A DNA stretch of 64,000 nt from JBFMHP01 sp964557295. Lineage in GTDB: Bacteria > Pseudomonadota > Gammaproteobacteria > RBG-16-57-12. Each line of letters opens with the position of its first letter. Position 1 is the stretch's first letter. The notes beneath the pieces are model-generated. The model did no database searches. It had not been told where the DNA came from and worked only from the letters and a program-made list of their open reading frames with translations. The position numbers were made by a program, and so were the translations under genes. Positions 1 through 8,747 of this stretch are shown here, in pieces. The stretch is taken from NCBI GenBank assembly GCA_964557295.1, contig CAZKZP010000008.1:22834-86833 (forward strand). The letters run 5' to 3'.

Positions 1-1371
1 ATTGCCTGACGGCCCAGAATTCCATCTCCAGCCCTGGGAAGTCGCCGCCAACGNNNNNNNNNNACCGGCATTCTCGGCTGGGAACGCGAAAGCGCGGGCA
101 AAGCCGCCGGAATTCGCCAACTCCTTCCAGAATGGACTGTTGCGTTCGAGTTCGAAATATGAAAATCCAGAGTGATACGGAATCTGTCGGGGAGCCACTG
201 CCAATGGCCGGATGATGATTCCCGGCATGGCCGCATTGACGAGCTGACGGATGCGTTCGACCGGGCCAATCTTGATCTGCGCAGGCAGAAGTGTGCGAAT
301 GGTGTTTTCGGGTACATCGGCCCGCACTGCCAGGACAAACGACGCGCTGGTCAACAAACTGCGATCGTCGATCTGCGCCACGCGGATGCCGAATTTTTTC
401 TCTACCAGCATGAGCGATACCGCGGTCTGTTCATACACCATGCTCAAGCACTGACGCAATGTCGCGATTATCGGTGTGAACGTCAGTTGCAGTTTGTCGT
501 GCAGATACGGTTGAAACAGCGGCGGCCGCTTGTTTTTCATCACAAAGGTCGAGAGCTCACCCACCATCTGCAACAACTCATGATACAACTGCAAGGGATG
601 CAATCCCTTGAGTTGCGACATGTGGGTGGCCAGCGGTTCGAGCCGGTTCACGACTTGCAACAACATGTAATCGGCGATTTCCGCCGTGCCGCCCCGTTGG
701 GTATCCGCCAACCGCCCGGCGATGGACTCGCCCCGATGATGCAACAGCCCGACCAGCTCTGAGAGAAAACCGGACAGGCGTGGCGAAGCCGCGCAATCGA
801 GGCACGTCGCGATATATTGGTTGTCCAGCACGACATTCCGGTCTTCACGCGCCTCGCTGACGCGCACCAACCCGATACTGGTGTAACCGCTTTGGTCATC
901 GGATTCCAGCAGCAGTCGCACCCGCGGTTTGCCGATGTCGAGCGTCACCGAGTCGCCGCCGTCAACGGACGTGTCGCGGACCTCGATTTTGGTGCAGGAA
1001 TAGCGCGCCGCCCCTTGAATATCATCATCAGACAGGATCTCTACGGCACCGGGACGACGCACCGGCAAGGCCAAGCACACGATGGTGTTATGAGTATTGG
1101 CGGGCACCTCGAATACCGGCGGTGGATCATCCCGGTCAGGAATACTGAATGGCGTGCCATCCGGAAAAACACCTCTGGCGCTCAAAAGCGATATCTTGCC
1201 GAGCTTCAGCAGTTGTTCATCGATCTGGAATTCATGCACACCCCAAGCAAAGGCGCCATAGGCCGAGCACTTGCCGTCAATATAACGCTCGATATAGCGC
1301 TCTTGCTGCTGGAAATGCTGTGGATTTAGAAACATCCCCTCTGACCATACTACCTTGCTGTCCAATGACAT
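1..1371 (-). CDS. tssK: TssK, T6SS baseplate subunit (3' end interrupted by assembly gap and window edge)
   Basis: TssK forms the baseplate trimer that joins the tail (TssE/F/G) to the membrane complex (TssJ/L/M). Reading from an ATG at 1369-1371, the frame is open with no stop down to the N run, 436 codons. It begins with the family signature WSEGMFLNPQHFQQQERY near residue 9 and contains FWKELANSGGFA near residues 414-425. The expected C-terminus GGDFPGLEMEFWAVRQ is present at 1-53 but in a different nominal frame. The 33 bases at 64-96 translate to residues that do not fit the family, so the junction beside the gap looks misassembled. The last codon begins with T at base 1, so the stop probably lies just outside. 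It sits 23 bp after tssJ in the leftward tagH-tssJ-tssK unit; tssL and tssM would be expected beyond the edge. Identity is secure, the 3' end is not. Confidence 0.93.
   Translation of the reverse strand, partial: MSLDSKVVWSEGMFLNPQHFQQQERYIERYIDGKCSAYGAFAWGVHEFQIDEQLLKLGKISLLSARGVFPDGTPFSIPDRDDPPPVFEVPANTHNTIVCLALPVRRPGAVEILSDDDIQGAARYSCTKIEVRDTSVDGGDSVTLDIGKPRVRLLLESDDQSGYTSIGLVRVSEAREDRNVVLDNQYIATCLDCAASPRLSGFLSELVGLLHHRGESIAGRLADTQRGGTAEIADYMLLQVVNRLEPLATHMSQLKGLHPLQLYHELLQMVGELSTFVMKNKRPPLFQPYLHDKLQLTFTPIIATLRQCLSMVYEQTAVSLMLVEKKFGIRVAQIDDRSLLTSASFVLAVRADVPENTIRTLLPAQIKIGPVERIRQLVNAAMPGIIIRPLAVAPRQIPYHSGFSYFELERNSPFWKELANSGGFARAFAFPAENAGXXXXLAATSQGWRWNSGPSGN
54..63. other. Assembly gap (10 N)
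   Basis: Ten consecutive N, the usual placeholder for a scaffold gap of unknown size. The true length cannot be 10 if tssK is intact, because the two flanks read in different frames of the same protein. Confidence 0.98.
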
Positions 1372-1394
1372 AGTCGCCGCCTGCGATAGATTTA

Positions 1395-1898
1395 TTATTC
1401 ACTTACGATACTGATTGAGTTGCCAGATATTTTGATTTTAGCTGAGGTCGTCACCACATTGTTGGTCACCACGGGAATGATCACTTTGTAATTTGAATTA
1501 TCGTAGCGCAGAAATTCTGCGAACAAGCCAACTGCCTGGGTACTCTTATCCAGCACGAAACTCAGCTCAACATCTTCTCCGGGCCTGATGCGCTTCAGCT
1601 GCTGTTTGGCGAGCATGTCGCCACCCAATACTTCCTTGTCGCGCTCAAACAATTCCAGGAACGAGGCGCGTTCAAACACCTTGGCAGACTTGAGTTCATA
1701 GAATCGAATAAACAACGGCGCAGGCGTCTTTTGGTCATCCGGGTTGATATCGGGCGCCACGTCGAAAGACAGCTTGAGATCCGTATCCAGATTGAGCGTC
1801 TTCCCTACCTTGCTGTTGACGGTGGAACATGACGGCAGTAACAGCACCAACAGCGCGACTGCCGCCCATTTGCATAACTTTATCTGCGTGGAATACAT
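1395..1898 (-). CDS. tssJ: TssJ, T6SS outer-membrane lipoprotein
   Basis: TssJ (VasD/SciN family) is the outer-membrane lipoprotein that anchors the TssL/TssM membrane complex in the periplasm. The 167-aa product starts with a signal peptide and a lipobox LPSC with the cysteine at residue 24. A transthyretin-like beta domain typical of the family follows; recognisable stretches are IRFYELKSAKVFERASFLELF and FAEFLRYDN. Length matches the family. It lies between tagH (17 bp gap) and tssK (23 bp gap), an order common in T6SS loci. The start was chosen for the clean signal peptide. Confidence 0.95.
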   Translation of the reverse strand: MYSTQIKLCKWAAVALLVLLLPSCSTVNSKVGKTLNLDTDLKLSFDVAPDINPDDQKTPAPLFIRFYELKSAKVFERASFLELFERDKEVLGGDMLAKQQLKRIRPGEDVELSFVLDKSTQAVGLFAEFLRYDNSNYKVIIPVVTNNVVTTSAKIKISGNSISIVSE

Positions 1899-1915
1899 GA
1901 ATGCGCCCTGATCAC

Positions 1916-3427
1916 TTAAAGTGAGTTGCCTTTGTCCTTGCGCGCCGCCTTGCGCGAGATCATCAACTTCTGCATCTGATTCTCGTAGGCCTGCACAAAA
2001 TCGTAACCAAACAAATGCTGGAATGAGTTGTCCATATTGTTCACCAGATCCTGATGAAACTCCTTGTAGGCATCCCAGTTCTTGCCCTTCTGACCTACCT
2101 TGAGGACGCCGCCGCGGTATTTTTCAAAACGCTTTTCGAGCGCCTCCGGATCCAGGCGATCAATCATGCCGCGGAACGCCGCTTGTATGCCGGCCAGAAC
2201 GGCCACCTGATGTTCCGCGATCCCCTGAAAACTCTCCCGCACCGCCTCAATTGGTTTTTGGTAGGCCCGGTTATCCTTGAGAAACATGTTTTCGAGCGCA
2301 TCCTCGAGGTTGGCGGAAAATTTCAGAGGATTGTTTTCCACTGGCTGTATGGTCGTGACATTGATGCGGAATTCCTCCTTGATGCGCTTGCGAAAACTCA
2401 ATACCTGCATCAGGCCGGCGACCGCCTCGCGGATCAACTCCCCCGACATCCGGGTGATTTCCAGCATTTTCTGCTCACTCATGCTGTTCACATCCAGCCC
2501 CATGGCCGCGATCAACTCCTTGTCGAGGGAAGACAGCGCGCGCACCGCCGCGGATTGGGCCTGCGGTCCTTGCGGGGTCTTCGATTGCTGCCGGAGGCTG
2601 GCAAGTTCTGCGAGCAAGCGTTTGTTTTCCTCTTCGAGTACCTTACGGGCTTGCTCGGAATGAATCAGCCGGTCCAGGAGTTCAGCACTCCCGCCCATGG
2701 CTTCCGCTGGCTTGGGTTGGATCGGTATTGGCCTCGACAACGAGGCGGACGCCTCGGCGGGTGCATAATCATCTCTGTCCCAATCCTCAGGGATCGCGCT
2801 GGGCCAGCTGACCGCCTGACTCAGAGGATCGGCAGAATCACCCTGCGTGCTGCGAAATTCGAAACTGCTCGGACTGGCGGAACTGCCGTAGCAGTTGGCC
2901 CTGTCCAGCGCCGCGAGCGGATCGGTCTCTTCATGGATCGGACCAAAGGGAGTCGCGGCAACATGCACTGGCCTGTCCAACGGGGCTGCAAACGGATCAT
3001 CATGACTCAGAGGACTACCTGCGCCTTGAGGAAACGGCAAGGCTGATGCGCTATCAAAGGGACTCGCGCCATAGGGATCATGCAAATTGGCGAAGGTCGC
3101 CGCCCCCTCGCGGATCGTGACCAGAAATTCATAATCGCTCAGGGCGAAGCGATCGCCGTCCTTGAGCGCGATTCGATTGCCGCTGCCCAAGGGCTCATTC
3201 GAGCCATTATGAAATGTGCCATTCGTGCTGATGTCGACCAAGTAATACTGACCGCTGTCATAACGAATCTCGGCGTGCCGTGACGACATGTAACGGTTGG
3301 GATCATCCAGGACCCAGGTATTGTCTGCACCACGTCCTATGGTGCCACCGAGCTCGGTAAAAACATGGGATGGTTTATTATAATTGGCACTGCGTGGTGC
3401 CTTGGAAATCGTTATCTCAATCGGCAT
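1916..3427 (-). CDS. tagH: TagH/Fha, FHA-domain T6SS regulatory protein
   Basis: The 503-aa protein carries an N-terminal forkhead-associated domain (about residues 25-105) with GRGADNTWVLDD, SSRHAEI and NGTFHNG, the residues that bind phospho-threonine. A long Pro/Ser/Ala-rich middle and a coiled stretch (about 250-290) follow. The C-terminal domain, from about residue 300, resembles the TagH domain (KRIKEEFRINVTTIQP, FQHLFGYDFVQAYENQM). In characterised systems Fha is phosphorylated by PpkA and dephosphorylated by PppA to switch firing; neither enzyme is in the window. It is the first gene of the leftward T6SS unit, divergent from tssA. Confidence 0.93.
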   Translation of the reverse strand: MPIEITISKAPRSANYNKPSHVFTELGGTIGRGADNTWVLDDPNRYMSSRHAEIRYDSGQYYLVDISTNGTFHNGSNEPLGSGNRIALKDGDRFALSDYEFLVTIREGAATFANLHDPYGASPFDSASALPFPQGAGSPLSHDDPFAAPLDRPVHVAATPFGPIHEETDPLAALDRANCYGSSASPSSFEFRSTQGDSADPLSQAVSWPSAIPEDWDRDDYAPAEASASLSRPIPIQPKPAEAMGGSAELLDRLIHSEQARKVLEEENKRLLAELASLRQQSKTPQGPQAQSAAVRALSSLDKELIAAMGLDVNSMSEQKMLEITRMSGELIREAVAGLMQVLSFRKRIKEEFRINVTTIQPVENNPLKFSANLEDALENMFLKDNRAYQKPIEAVRESFQGIAEHQVAVLAGIQAAFRGMIDRLDPEALEKRFEKYRGGVLKVGQKGKNWDAYKEFHQDLVNNMDNSFQHLFGYDFVQAYENQMQKLMISRKAARKDKGNSL

Positions 3428-3512
3428 ACAAGATTCAGTCCCTCACTTAAAGTCGATCGATATATCCCTGTAAAACATCATCTTTTGCTTGGATGGTGCT
3501 GCGGCGCGCAAC

Positions 3513-3521
3513 AGTATAGCA
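3513..3521 (-). promoter_or_regulatory. Candidate extended -10 for tagH-tssJ-tssK
   Basis: On the minus strand the sequence reads TGCTATACT, an extended -10 element (TGN plus a hexamer close to TATAAT) about 86 bases before the tagH start. No good -35 is seen at the usual distance, which is tolerated by extended -10 promoters. This is a pattern match only. Confidence 0.35.
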
Positions 3522-3654
3522 GGGCCGGCGGCGACTATGACAGTCTCGCCGAGCTGAAACAACCGCATAGTCAAATATAATAAAAAATGTGAGTATATAG
3601 AAAGTCTCTGTATTATTATAGAAAAATGAGCAATCGCCAGCCGCACCGAGCGAT

Positions 3655-3699
3655 GCCACCGATTTCGATCGCAGTAAGCCATTGAAAAGGAAGGACGGT
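3655..3699. repeat. Degenerate partial copy of the MITE-like repeat
   Basis: This 45-bp stretch keeps the core word AAGCCATTGAAAA and the flanking TTCGAT and GGAAGGA words of the complete copies at 12201-12376 and 41772-41912. Neither terminal inverted repeat is present, so it appears to be a remnant. It lies in the T6SS divergent promoter region. Confidence 0.5.
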
Positions 3700-3770
3700 C
3701 ATTCGCGCAATGCGCTACATGAGATGGGGTCAGCGGTCGAACTCAGGAGTACTTGGCGCCACCAAGATAC

Positions 3771-3799
3771 TTTACAGCGCAACGCGAATGACATATAAA
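3771..3799 (+). promoter_or_regulatory. Candidate sigma70 promoter of the tssA operon
   Basis: TTTACA at 3771-3776 and TATAAA at 3794-3799 are separated by exactly 17 bases, a good sigma70-type match. It would give an untranslated leader of about 180 nt before tssA. I did not find a convincing sigma54 (-24/-12) site here. Confidence 0.5.
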
Positions 3800-3985
3800 G
3801 TATTACAAATTCAGTACTTATGTGCGCTTCGCAATATTCTCGGCATGACGACCAACAAGGTAATGGCCGGGGGCCAGGCCAACTGCTGTCGAGTGTATTA
3901 GGCGATCGGCTGATAGATGGAAAAACGTTTTACTACTGATGCTGAACCCAAGACTAAACGTAATAATTAAGGACAAGACTACACA

Positions 3986-5092
3986 ATGCCATCACCCTCG
4001 CTAGTCGACATCAGCAGCTTGCTAGAGCCGGTGTCGTTGGAAAATGCGGCAGGTGCGGATCCCCGGAAGGATCTTTCACATACATCTGCTTATTCGATTG
4101 CGCGGGAGGCCCGCCAATCGGCCCGAGCAGTTGAACGTACCAGTCTATTCGATAACAAGACTTCCCAGGCGGATGAGCATTGGCGCAAGGTCCTTGATAT
4201 CGCCCCCAAGATTCTCAAAACCCAGGCGAAAGACCTCGAAGTGGCCTGCTGGTATACCGAAGCCTTGATACGCAAGGCCGGCTTCCAGGGGTTGCGCGAT
4301 GGATTTGAAGTCATCCGCGCACTCATCGATAACTATTGGAGCGATCTCTATCCGCTTCCCGATGATGATGGCATCGAAACGCGGGTTGCCCCGATTGCCG
4401 GTCTGAATGGCGAAGGCGCCGAGGGTGTACTGCTGGCGCCCATACGCAGCACCTTCCTGACCGAAAACACCCAACATGGCCAATACTCATTTTGGCAATA
4501 CAAACAGGCGCTGGACGTCCAGCGCATCACCGATGAGATCGCCCGTTCGGAACAGACGGCTAAACTCGGTTTTTCACTCGCGGACATCCAGAAGGCGATC
4601 GACGAATCCAGCCAACAGTTTTTTGTTGATCTGCGTGATGACCTCAGTCAGTGCCTGGAATTGTATCGCCTGATCAGCCAAATGCTCAGTGAATACTGTG
4701 GCGCGCGGCATGCGCCCCCGGCCAGCAACATTATCAGTCAGCTGGAAGAAACACTCGGCATCGTCAACCATGTGGCAAAGCATAAGCTGCCGGCGGCCGT
4801 CGTTGCACAAGCCGTGGCGGAGTCCCCTATCACCCCCTCCCCCGCCGCGACATCCGGCCCGGTAAAGTCCCGCGAGGAGGCGTTCCGCCAGCTCCAGCAT
4901 ATCGCGATATTTTTCCGCGATACCGAGCCGCATTCGCCGGTCTCCTACTTGCTCGACAAGGCCGTCAAATGGGGCAACTTGCCGTTGGGTGAATTGATCC
5001 GGGAACTTATCCCCGATCCCCAAGCACGTGAAGTGTACAGTTCGTTAACAGGGGTAGTGACAGAAAGCAACACACCGCAACACGGAGAATGA
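3986..5092 (+). CDS. tssA: TssA, T6SS assembly chaperone (ImpA N-terminal domain)
   Basis: TssA primes baseplate assembly and caps or guides sheath polymerisation. The 368-aa product opens with the ImpA_N domain (SLLEPVSLENAAGADPRKDLS, then WRKVLDIAPKILKTQAKDLEVACWY). Its C-terminal segment RQLQHIAIFFRDTEPHSPVS... LLDKAVKWGNLPLGELIREL is the VasJ/ImpA-type end that builds the oligomeric ring. AAGGA lies 17 bases upstream of the ATG. It is the first gene of the rightward T6SS operon; 68 bp separate it from tssB. Confidence 0.93.
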   Translation: MPSPSLVDISSLLEPVSLENAAGADPRKDLSHTSAYSIAREARQSARAVERTSLFDNKTSQADEHWRKVLDIAPKILKTQAKDLEVACWYTEALIRKAGFQGLRDGFEVIRALIDNYWSDLYPLPDDDGIETRVAPIAGLNGEGAEGVLLAPIRSTFLTENTQHGQYSFWQYKQALDVQRITDEIARSEQTAKLGFSLADIQKAIDESSQQFFVDLRDDLSQCLELYRLISQMLSEYCGARHAPPASNIISQLEETLGIVNHVAKHKLPAAVVAQAVAESPITPSPAATSGPVKSREEAFRQLQHIAIFFRDTEPHSPVSYLLDKAVKWGNLPLGELIRELIPDPQAREVYSSLTGVVTESNTPQHGE

Positions 5093-5160
5093 GCGCGGGA
5101 CATGACCAGGTTATCATACCGCACGTTATTTAATTCAGATAAGCGTAGGAGAAAACAAGT

Positions 5161-5685
5161 ATGACGGACAGCATCCATGACAAACTGAAGCGTGTAAGGA
5201 AACCACGCGTTCACATTACCTATGACGTTGAAACCAACGGCGTCGCCACCAAGAAGGAAATCCCCTTCGTCATGGGAGTGATGGGGGATTACTCGGGTGA
5301 TAACGTCGACAATAAAAAGTCCCTCAAGGATCGCAAGTTCTCGCAAATCGACCGGGACAACTTCAATGACGTCATGACAACCGTCGCACCACAGCTCAAC
5401 ATGAAAGTGGATAACACGTTGGCCGGCGACGGCAGCCAGATGGCGGTGAACCTCAATTTCAACAGCATGGAAGACTTCGAGCCGCACAAGGTCGTGGAAC
5501 AGGTGGAGCCGTTGCAAAAATTGCTGGAGACGCGCAACAAGCTGCGCGATCTGCTCACCAAGGCCGATCGTTCCGACAAACTCGAAGCGGTGCTCGAAGA
5601 AATTCTCAGCAACACCAAGGCGATGCAGGCCCTGTCAAGTGAGCTTGGCGTCAGCGGCGACAGCAAGGACAAAGGTGATAAATAA
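5161..5685 (+). CDS. tssB: TssB/VipA, small sheath protein
   Basis: TssB pairs with TssC to form the contractile sheath around the Hcp tube. The 174-aa length is normal. Family hallmarks are VHITYDVETNG near residue 18, IPFVMGVMGDYSG near 38, FNSMEDFEPHKVVEQVEPL near 102-120, and a C-terminal helix LLETRNKLRDLLTKADRSDK that embraces TssC. A good ribosome-binding site (TAGGAGAA) precedes the ATG. Its TAA overlaps the ATG of tssC by one base, implying translational coupling and matched dosage. Confidence 0.97.
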   Translation: MTDSIHDKLKRVRKPRVHITYDVETNGVATKKEIPFVMGVMGDYSGDNVDNKKSLKDRKFSQIDRDNFNDVMTTVAPQLNMKVDNTLAGDGSQMAVNLNFNSMEDFEPHKVVEQVEPLQKLLETRNKLRDLLTKADRSDKLEAVLEEILSNTKAMQALSSELGVSGDSKDKGDK

Positions 5686-7175
5686 TGAGCTCAAAAGAAC
5701 AGTTTGAATCCAAAGAAGCGAAAGTCGAGGAAGTCAGCTTCCTCGAGCAGGCCATCTCGGCCACCAAACAGACTCCCCGGGATGAAACCGAAGAGCTGTT
5801 AAAGGCGCTTACCCAGGAAGCGCTCAAAGGCACGGTGCAATGGGACAAAAATCTCACCGTCACCATCACAAACGCCATTGCCGCGATCGATCGGGCCATG
5901 TCCAAGCAGCTCTCGGTCATCATGAAGCATGAGAAATTCCAGAAACTGGAAGGCTCGTGGCGCGGACTGCACTACCTGACCAACAATTCCGAAACCAGCT
6001 CACAGCTGAAGATCCGCATGCTCAACATCAGCAAGAAAGAGGTGGCAAAGGATCTGGAAAAGGCTGTGGAGTTCGATCAAAGCCAACTGTTCAAGAAAAT
6101 TTATGAAAGCGAATTTGGTATCGCCGGCGGCGAACCCTATAGCGCCATCATCGGAGACTATGAGTTCTCCTCGCACCCGGATGATGTCAATCTGCTGACG
6201 AACATCTCCAACATCGCCGCAGCAGGATTCTGTCCCTTCATTACCGCTTCGTCACCCAAGATGTTTGGCTTCGAGGATTTTACCGAACTGTCCAAACCGC
6301 GCGACCTGGAAAAAATCTTCCAATCGGCGGAGTACGTCAAGTGGCGCAGCTTCCGCGACAGCGAGGACTCGCGCTTTGTCGTCCTGACCATGCCCCGCGT
6401 GCTGGCGCGACTTCCTTACGGCCAGCACAGCAAACCGGTCGAGGAGTTCAATTTCGAGGAAGGCCGTGTCGATGCCTCAGGCCGCCAGCTCCAGCGCGAA
6501 CATGACGATTACTGCTGGATGAACGCCTCCTATGCCATGGGTGTAACCCTGACGCGCGCATTTGCCGAAACCGGCTGGTGCACCACGATTCGCGGCGCGG
6601 AGGGTGGCGGCAAAGTACAAGGTCTGCCCAGCCATGTATTTACGAGTGACGATGGCGACGTGGACCAAAAATGCCCGACCGAAATCGGCATTACCGATCG
6701 GCGCGAAGCGGAGCTGAGCAAGCTAGGTTTCTTGCCATTGTGCCATTACAAAAACACCGATTACGCGGTGTTTTTCGGCGCGCAGACGGCGCAGAAGCCC
6801 AAAAAGTTCGATGATCCCGATTCGTCCGCGAATGCCGAGATTTCAGCACGCCTGCCCTACATCATGGCGACGGCCCGCATCGCCCACTTCCTCAAAGTGA
6901 TGGCGCGCGACAAGGTCGGCTCATTCATGGAAGCCGCCGATGCGGAACACTGGCTGAATAATTGGATATCCACGTATGTGAATGCCAATCCATCAGCAAG
7001 TCCCGAGATGAAAGCGCGGTTCCCGCTGGCCGAGGCTCGGGTTGAAGTCAAAGAAATTCCCGGCCAGCCCGGCGTATACAGCGCAATTGCCTGGCTGCGC
7101 CCTTGGCTGCAAATGGAAGAACTGACAGCCTCGCTGCGCCTGGTGGCCAACATACCCAAAGCAGGGGGCGGTTAA
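5685..7175 (+). CDS. tssC: TssC/VipB, large sheath protein
   Basis: TssC is the main building block of the contractile sheath. The 496-aa protein shows the family core FQKLEGSWRGLHYL near residue 85, FDQSQLFKKIYESEFG near 127, GGEPYSAIIGDYEF near 146, and the C-terminal VKEIPGQPGVYSAIAWLRPW used in handshake packing. It directly follows tssB in an overlapping TAATG arrangement, so this is the expected TssB partner. A paralogue follows after 42 bp. Confidence 0.97.
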   Translation: MSSKEQFESKEAKVEEVSFLEQAISATKQTPRDETEELLKALTQEALKGTVQWDKNLTVTITNAIAAIDRAMSKQLSVIMKHEKFQKLEGSWRGLHYLTNNSETSSQLKIRMLNISKKEVAKDLEKAVEFDQSQLFKKIYESEFGIAGGEPYSAIIGDYEFSSHPDDVNLLTNISNIAAAGFCPFITASSPKMFGFEDFTELSKPRDLEKIFQSAEYVKWRSFRDSEDSRFVVLTMPRVLARLPYGQHSKPVEEFNFEEGRVDASGRQLQREHDDYCWMNASYAMGVTLTRAFAETGWCTTIRGAEGGGKVQGLPSHVFTSDDGDVDQKCPTEIGITDRREAELSKLGFLPLCHYKNTDYAVFFGAQTAQKPKKFDDPDSSANAEISARLPYIMATARIAHFLKVMARDKVGSFMEAADAEHWLNNWISTYVNANPSASPEMKARFPLAEARVEVKEIPGQPGVYSAIAWLRPWLQMEELTASLRLVANIPKAGGG

Positions 7176-7186
7176 CGGCAGTATCT

Positions 7187-7206
7187 CGGACCCAGGGACG
7201 GGTCCG
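7187..7206 (+). promoter_or_regulatory. Short hairpin between tssC and the second tssC-like gene
   Basis: CGGACCC and GGGTCCG form a perfect 7-bp inverted repeat around a 6-base loop in the 42-bp gap between the two sheath genes. There is no U-tract, so it is not a classical terminator. It could stabilise an upstream mRNA end or lower expression of the downstream paralogue; this is inference. Confidence 0.4.
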
Positions 7207-7217
7207 TAACCCGTGCA

Positions 7218-8747
7218 ATGCAGATATCTAACTCTCAAACTCTTGGCACACATATGAGTGTGGCTGGTCATCGCGGTATGCTGGACTTCATTCTTGACCA
7301 GAAATCCTACGTCACCAATCTCGATCAATTTCTAGCGGAACATGATAATGCGCGCGCCTTGTCGTACTGGATGCGCGAATTCGTGCCCACTGGCGTTATC
7401 AAAAAATCGGCTGACATCACCTACGCCATCGATCGCGCAATCGCCGAGATTGATCAACTCATCAGTGAGCAGGTCAATGCAATTTTGCACCATCCAAGAT
7501 TTCAGAAACTGGAAGCGTCCTGGCGTGGACTGTGGTATCTGATCGAACAGGCTGACGGCACACAGAATATCAAAATCAAGATGCTGGATATCAACTGGGC
7601 AGAGATCTCAAAGGACATTGCCCGCGCACTGGAATTCGATCAGAGCAATCTGTTCCAAAAAATATACAGTGAAGAATTCGGCACAGCGGGCGGGGAACCC
7701 TATGGAGTGCTGATAGGTGACTATGAAATCAGTCACCGCACCTCGGAAAAGCACCCCTACGATGACATCGCCACCTTGGAGGGATTGGCGCAAATTGCCG
7801 CCGCTTCGTTCGCGCCTTTCATCACTGCCGCCTCCTGTGAGTTGTTTGGCATGACTAGCTTTTCAGGATTGGGCGTACCAATCAAGCTGGAGAACATCTT
7901 CAAACAATCCGAATATATTCGGTGGAACTCCTTCCGTGAGAAAGCCGATACACGCTTTGTCGGCATTGTCGCTCCGCGGATCTTGATGCGGCGCCCTTAC
8001 CCAACTACGCCCGGCAGTTATAAAGGCGTGTACTTCCATGAACAGTGTGCCGCAACAGATCAGAGCCAATACCTCTGGGGCAATGCTGCCTATGCATTCG
8101 GCGCCATTCTGATCCGTGAATTTGCCAGTATTGGCTGGTTTGGTCACATCCGCGGCGTGCCGCGCGATTATCTCGCTGGCGGATTGGTCACCACCATCCC
8201 CGTTGATTATTTCGAAACTGATGCTGGTCATCTTGCGCCAAAGCCTGTGACCGATGTGATTATCACGGATGCTGTTGAAAAAGAGATGAGCGAACTTGGC
8301 TTCATTCCACTGTGCCACTGCTATCAGACCACTTACGCAGCCTTTTTCAACAACCAGTCCGCGCATCAACCAAAATTATTTGGCAGCGATGAGGGCAGAA
8401 TCAATGCCAAGCTCGCCTCCATGCTGCAACATGTACTGTGCGCCTCGCGTATAGCGCACTACATTAAAATCATCATTCGCGACAAAATTGGATCTTTACT
8501 GACAGCCCAAGACTGCGAGGATTATCTTCGTGACTGGTTATTCAAATACACGACCAGCCGCGAAGACATGGCATGGCCAGACCAAGCACAATACCCTTTG
8601 CGTGAAGCATCCGTTCAAGTCAAAGAACACCCGGTGAAACAAGGGCAGTTTATGTGCGTTATCCACTTGAAACCGCACTATCAGCTTGACAATATGGTGA
8701 CGGAGCTGGAACTCGTCACCGAACTGGCAAATTGGACCAGCAAATGA
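7218..8747 (+). CDS. Second TssC-family sheath-like protein (ImpD type)
   Basis: This 509-aa protein is a clear paralogue of the preceding TssC: FQKLEASWRGLWYL, FDQSNLFQKIYSEEFG, GGEPYGVLIGDYEIS and a similar C-terminus VKEHPVKQGQFMCVIHLKPH. Sequence identity is spread over the whole length but many surface residues differ, and the N-terminal arm differs completely (GMLDFILDQKSYVTNLDQFL). Paired TssC genes are known in imp-type loci (ImpC/ImpD) and in Agrobacterium (TssC40/TssC41), where one copy was reported to be the main sheath protein. No strong ribosome-binding site is seen; an internal ATG at 7254 is a possible alternative start. It overlaps tssE by 4 bases. Confidence 0.93.
   Translation: MQISNSQTLGTHMSVAGHRGMLDFILDQKSYVTNLDQFLAEHDNARALSYWMREFVPTGVIKKSADITYAIDRAIAEIDQLISEQVNAILHHPRFQKLEASWRGLWYLIEQADGTQNIKIKMLDINWAEISKDIARALEFDQSNLFQKIYSEEFGTAGGEPYGVLIGDYEISHRTSEKHPYDDIATLEGLAQIAAASFAPFITAASCELFGMTSFSGLGVPIKLENIFKQSEYIRWNSFREKADTRFVGIVAPRILMRRPYPTTPGSYKGVYFHEQCAATDQSQYLWGNAAYAFGAILIREFASIGWFGHIRGVPRDYLAGGLVTTIPVDYFETDAGHLAPKPVTDVIITDAVEKEMSELGFIPLCHCYQTTYAAFFNNQSAHQPKLFGSDEGRINAKLASMLQHVLCASRIAHYIKIIIRDKIGSLLTAQDCEDYLRDWLFKYTTSREDMAWPDQAQYPLREASVQVKEHPVKQGQFMCVIHLKPHYQLDNMVTELELVTELANWTSK

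Larger units (their letters stand above)
3428..3985. other. Divergent intergenic region between tagH and tssA (558 bp)
   Basis: No convincing protein gene is present. The region holds candidate promoters for each T6SS arm and a decayed copy of the dispersed repeat found at 12201 and 41772, each listed separately. An AT-rich patch at about 3577-3625 separates the two arms. A 63-codon open frame at 3710-3901 has no ribosome-binding site or recognisable content and is not called. Confidence 0.7.

Noticed and set aside
3710..3901. 63-codon open frame in the T6SS divergent region
   Set aside because: No ribosome-binding site, no recognisable sequence, and it overlaps the predicted tssA promoter.
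3428..3985. Sigma54 promoter for the T6SS operon
   Set aside because: T6SS clusters are often sigma54-dependent, but no TGGCAC-N5-TTGC-like match was found here.
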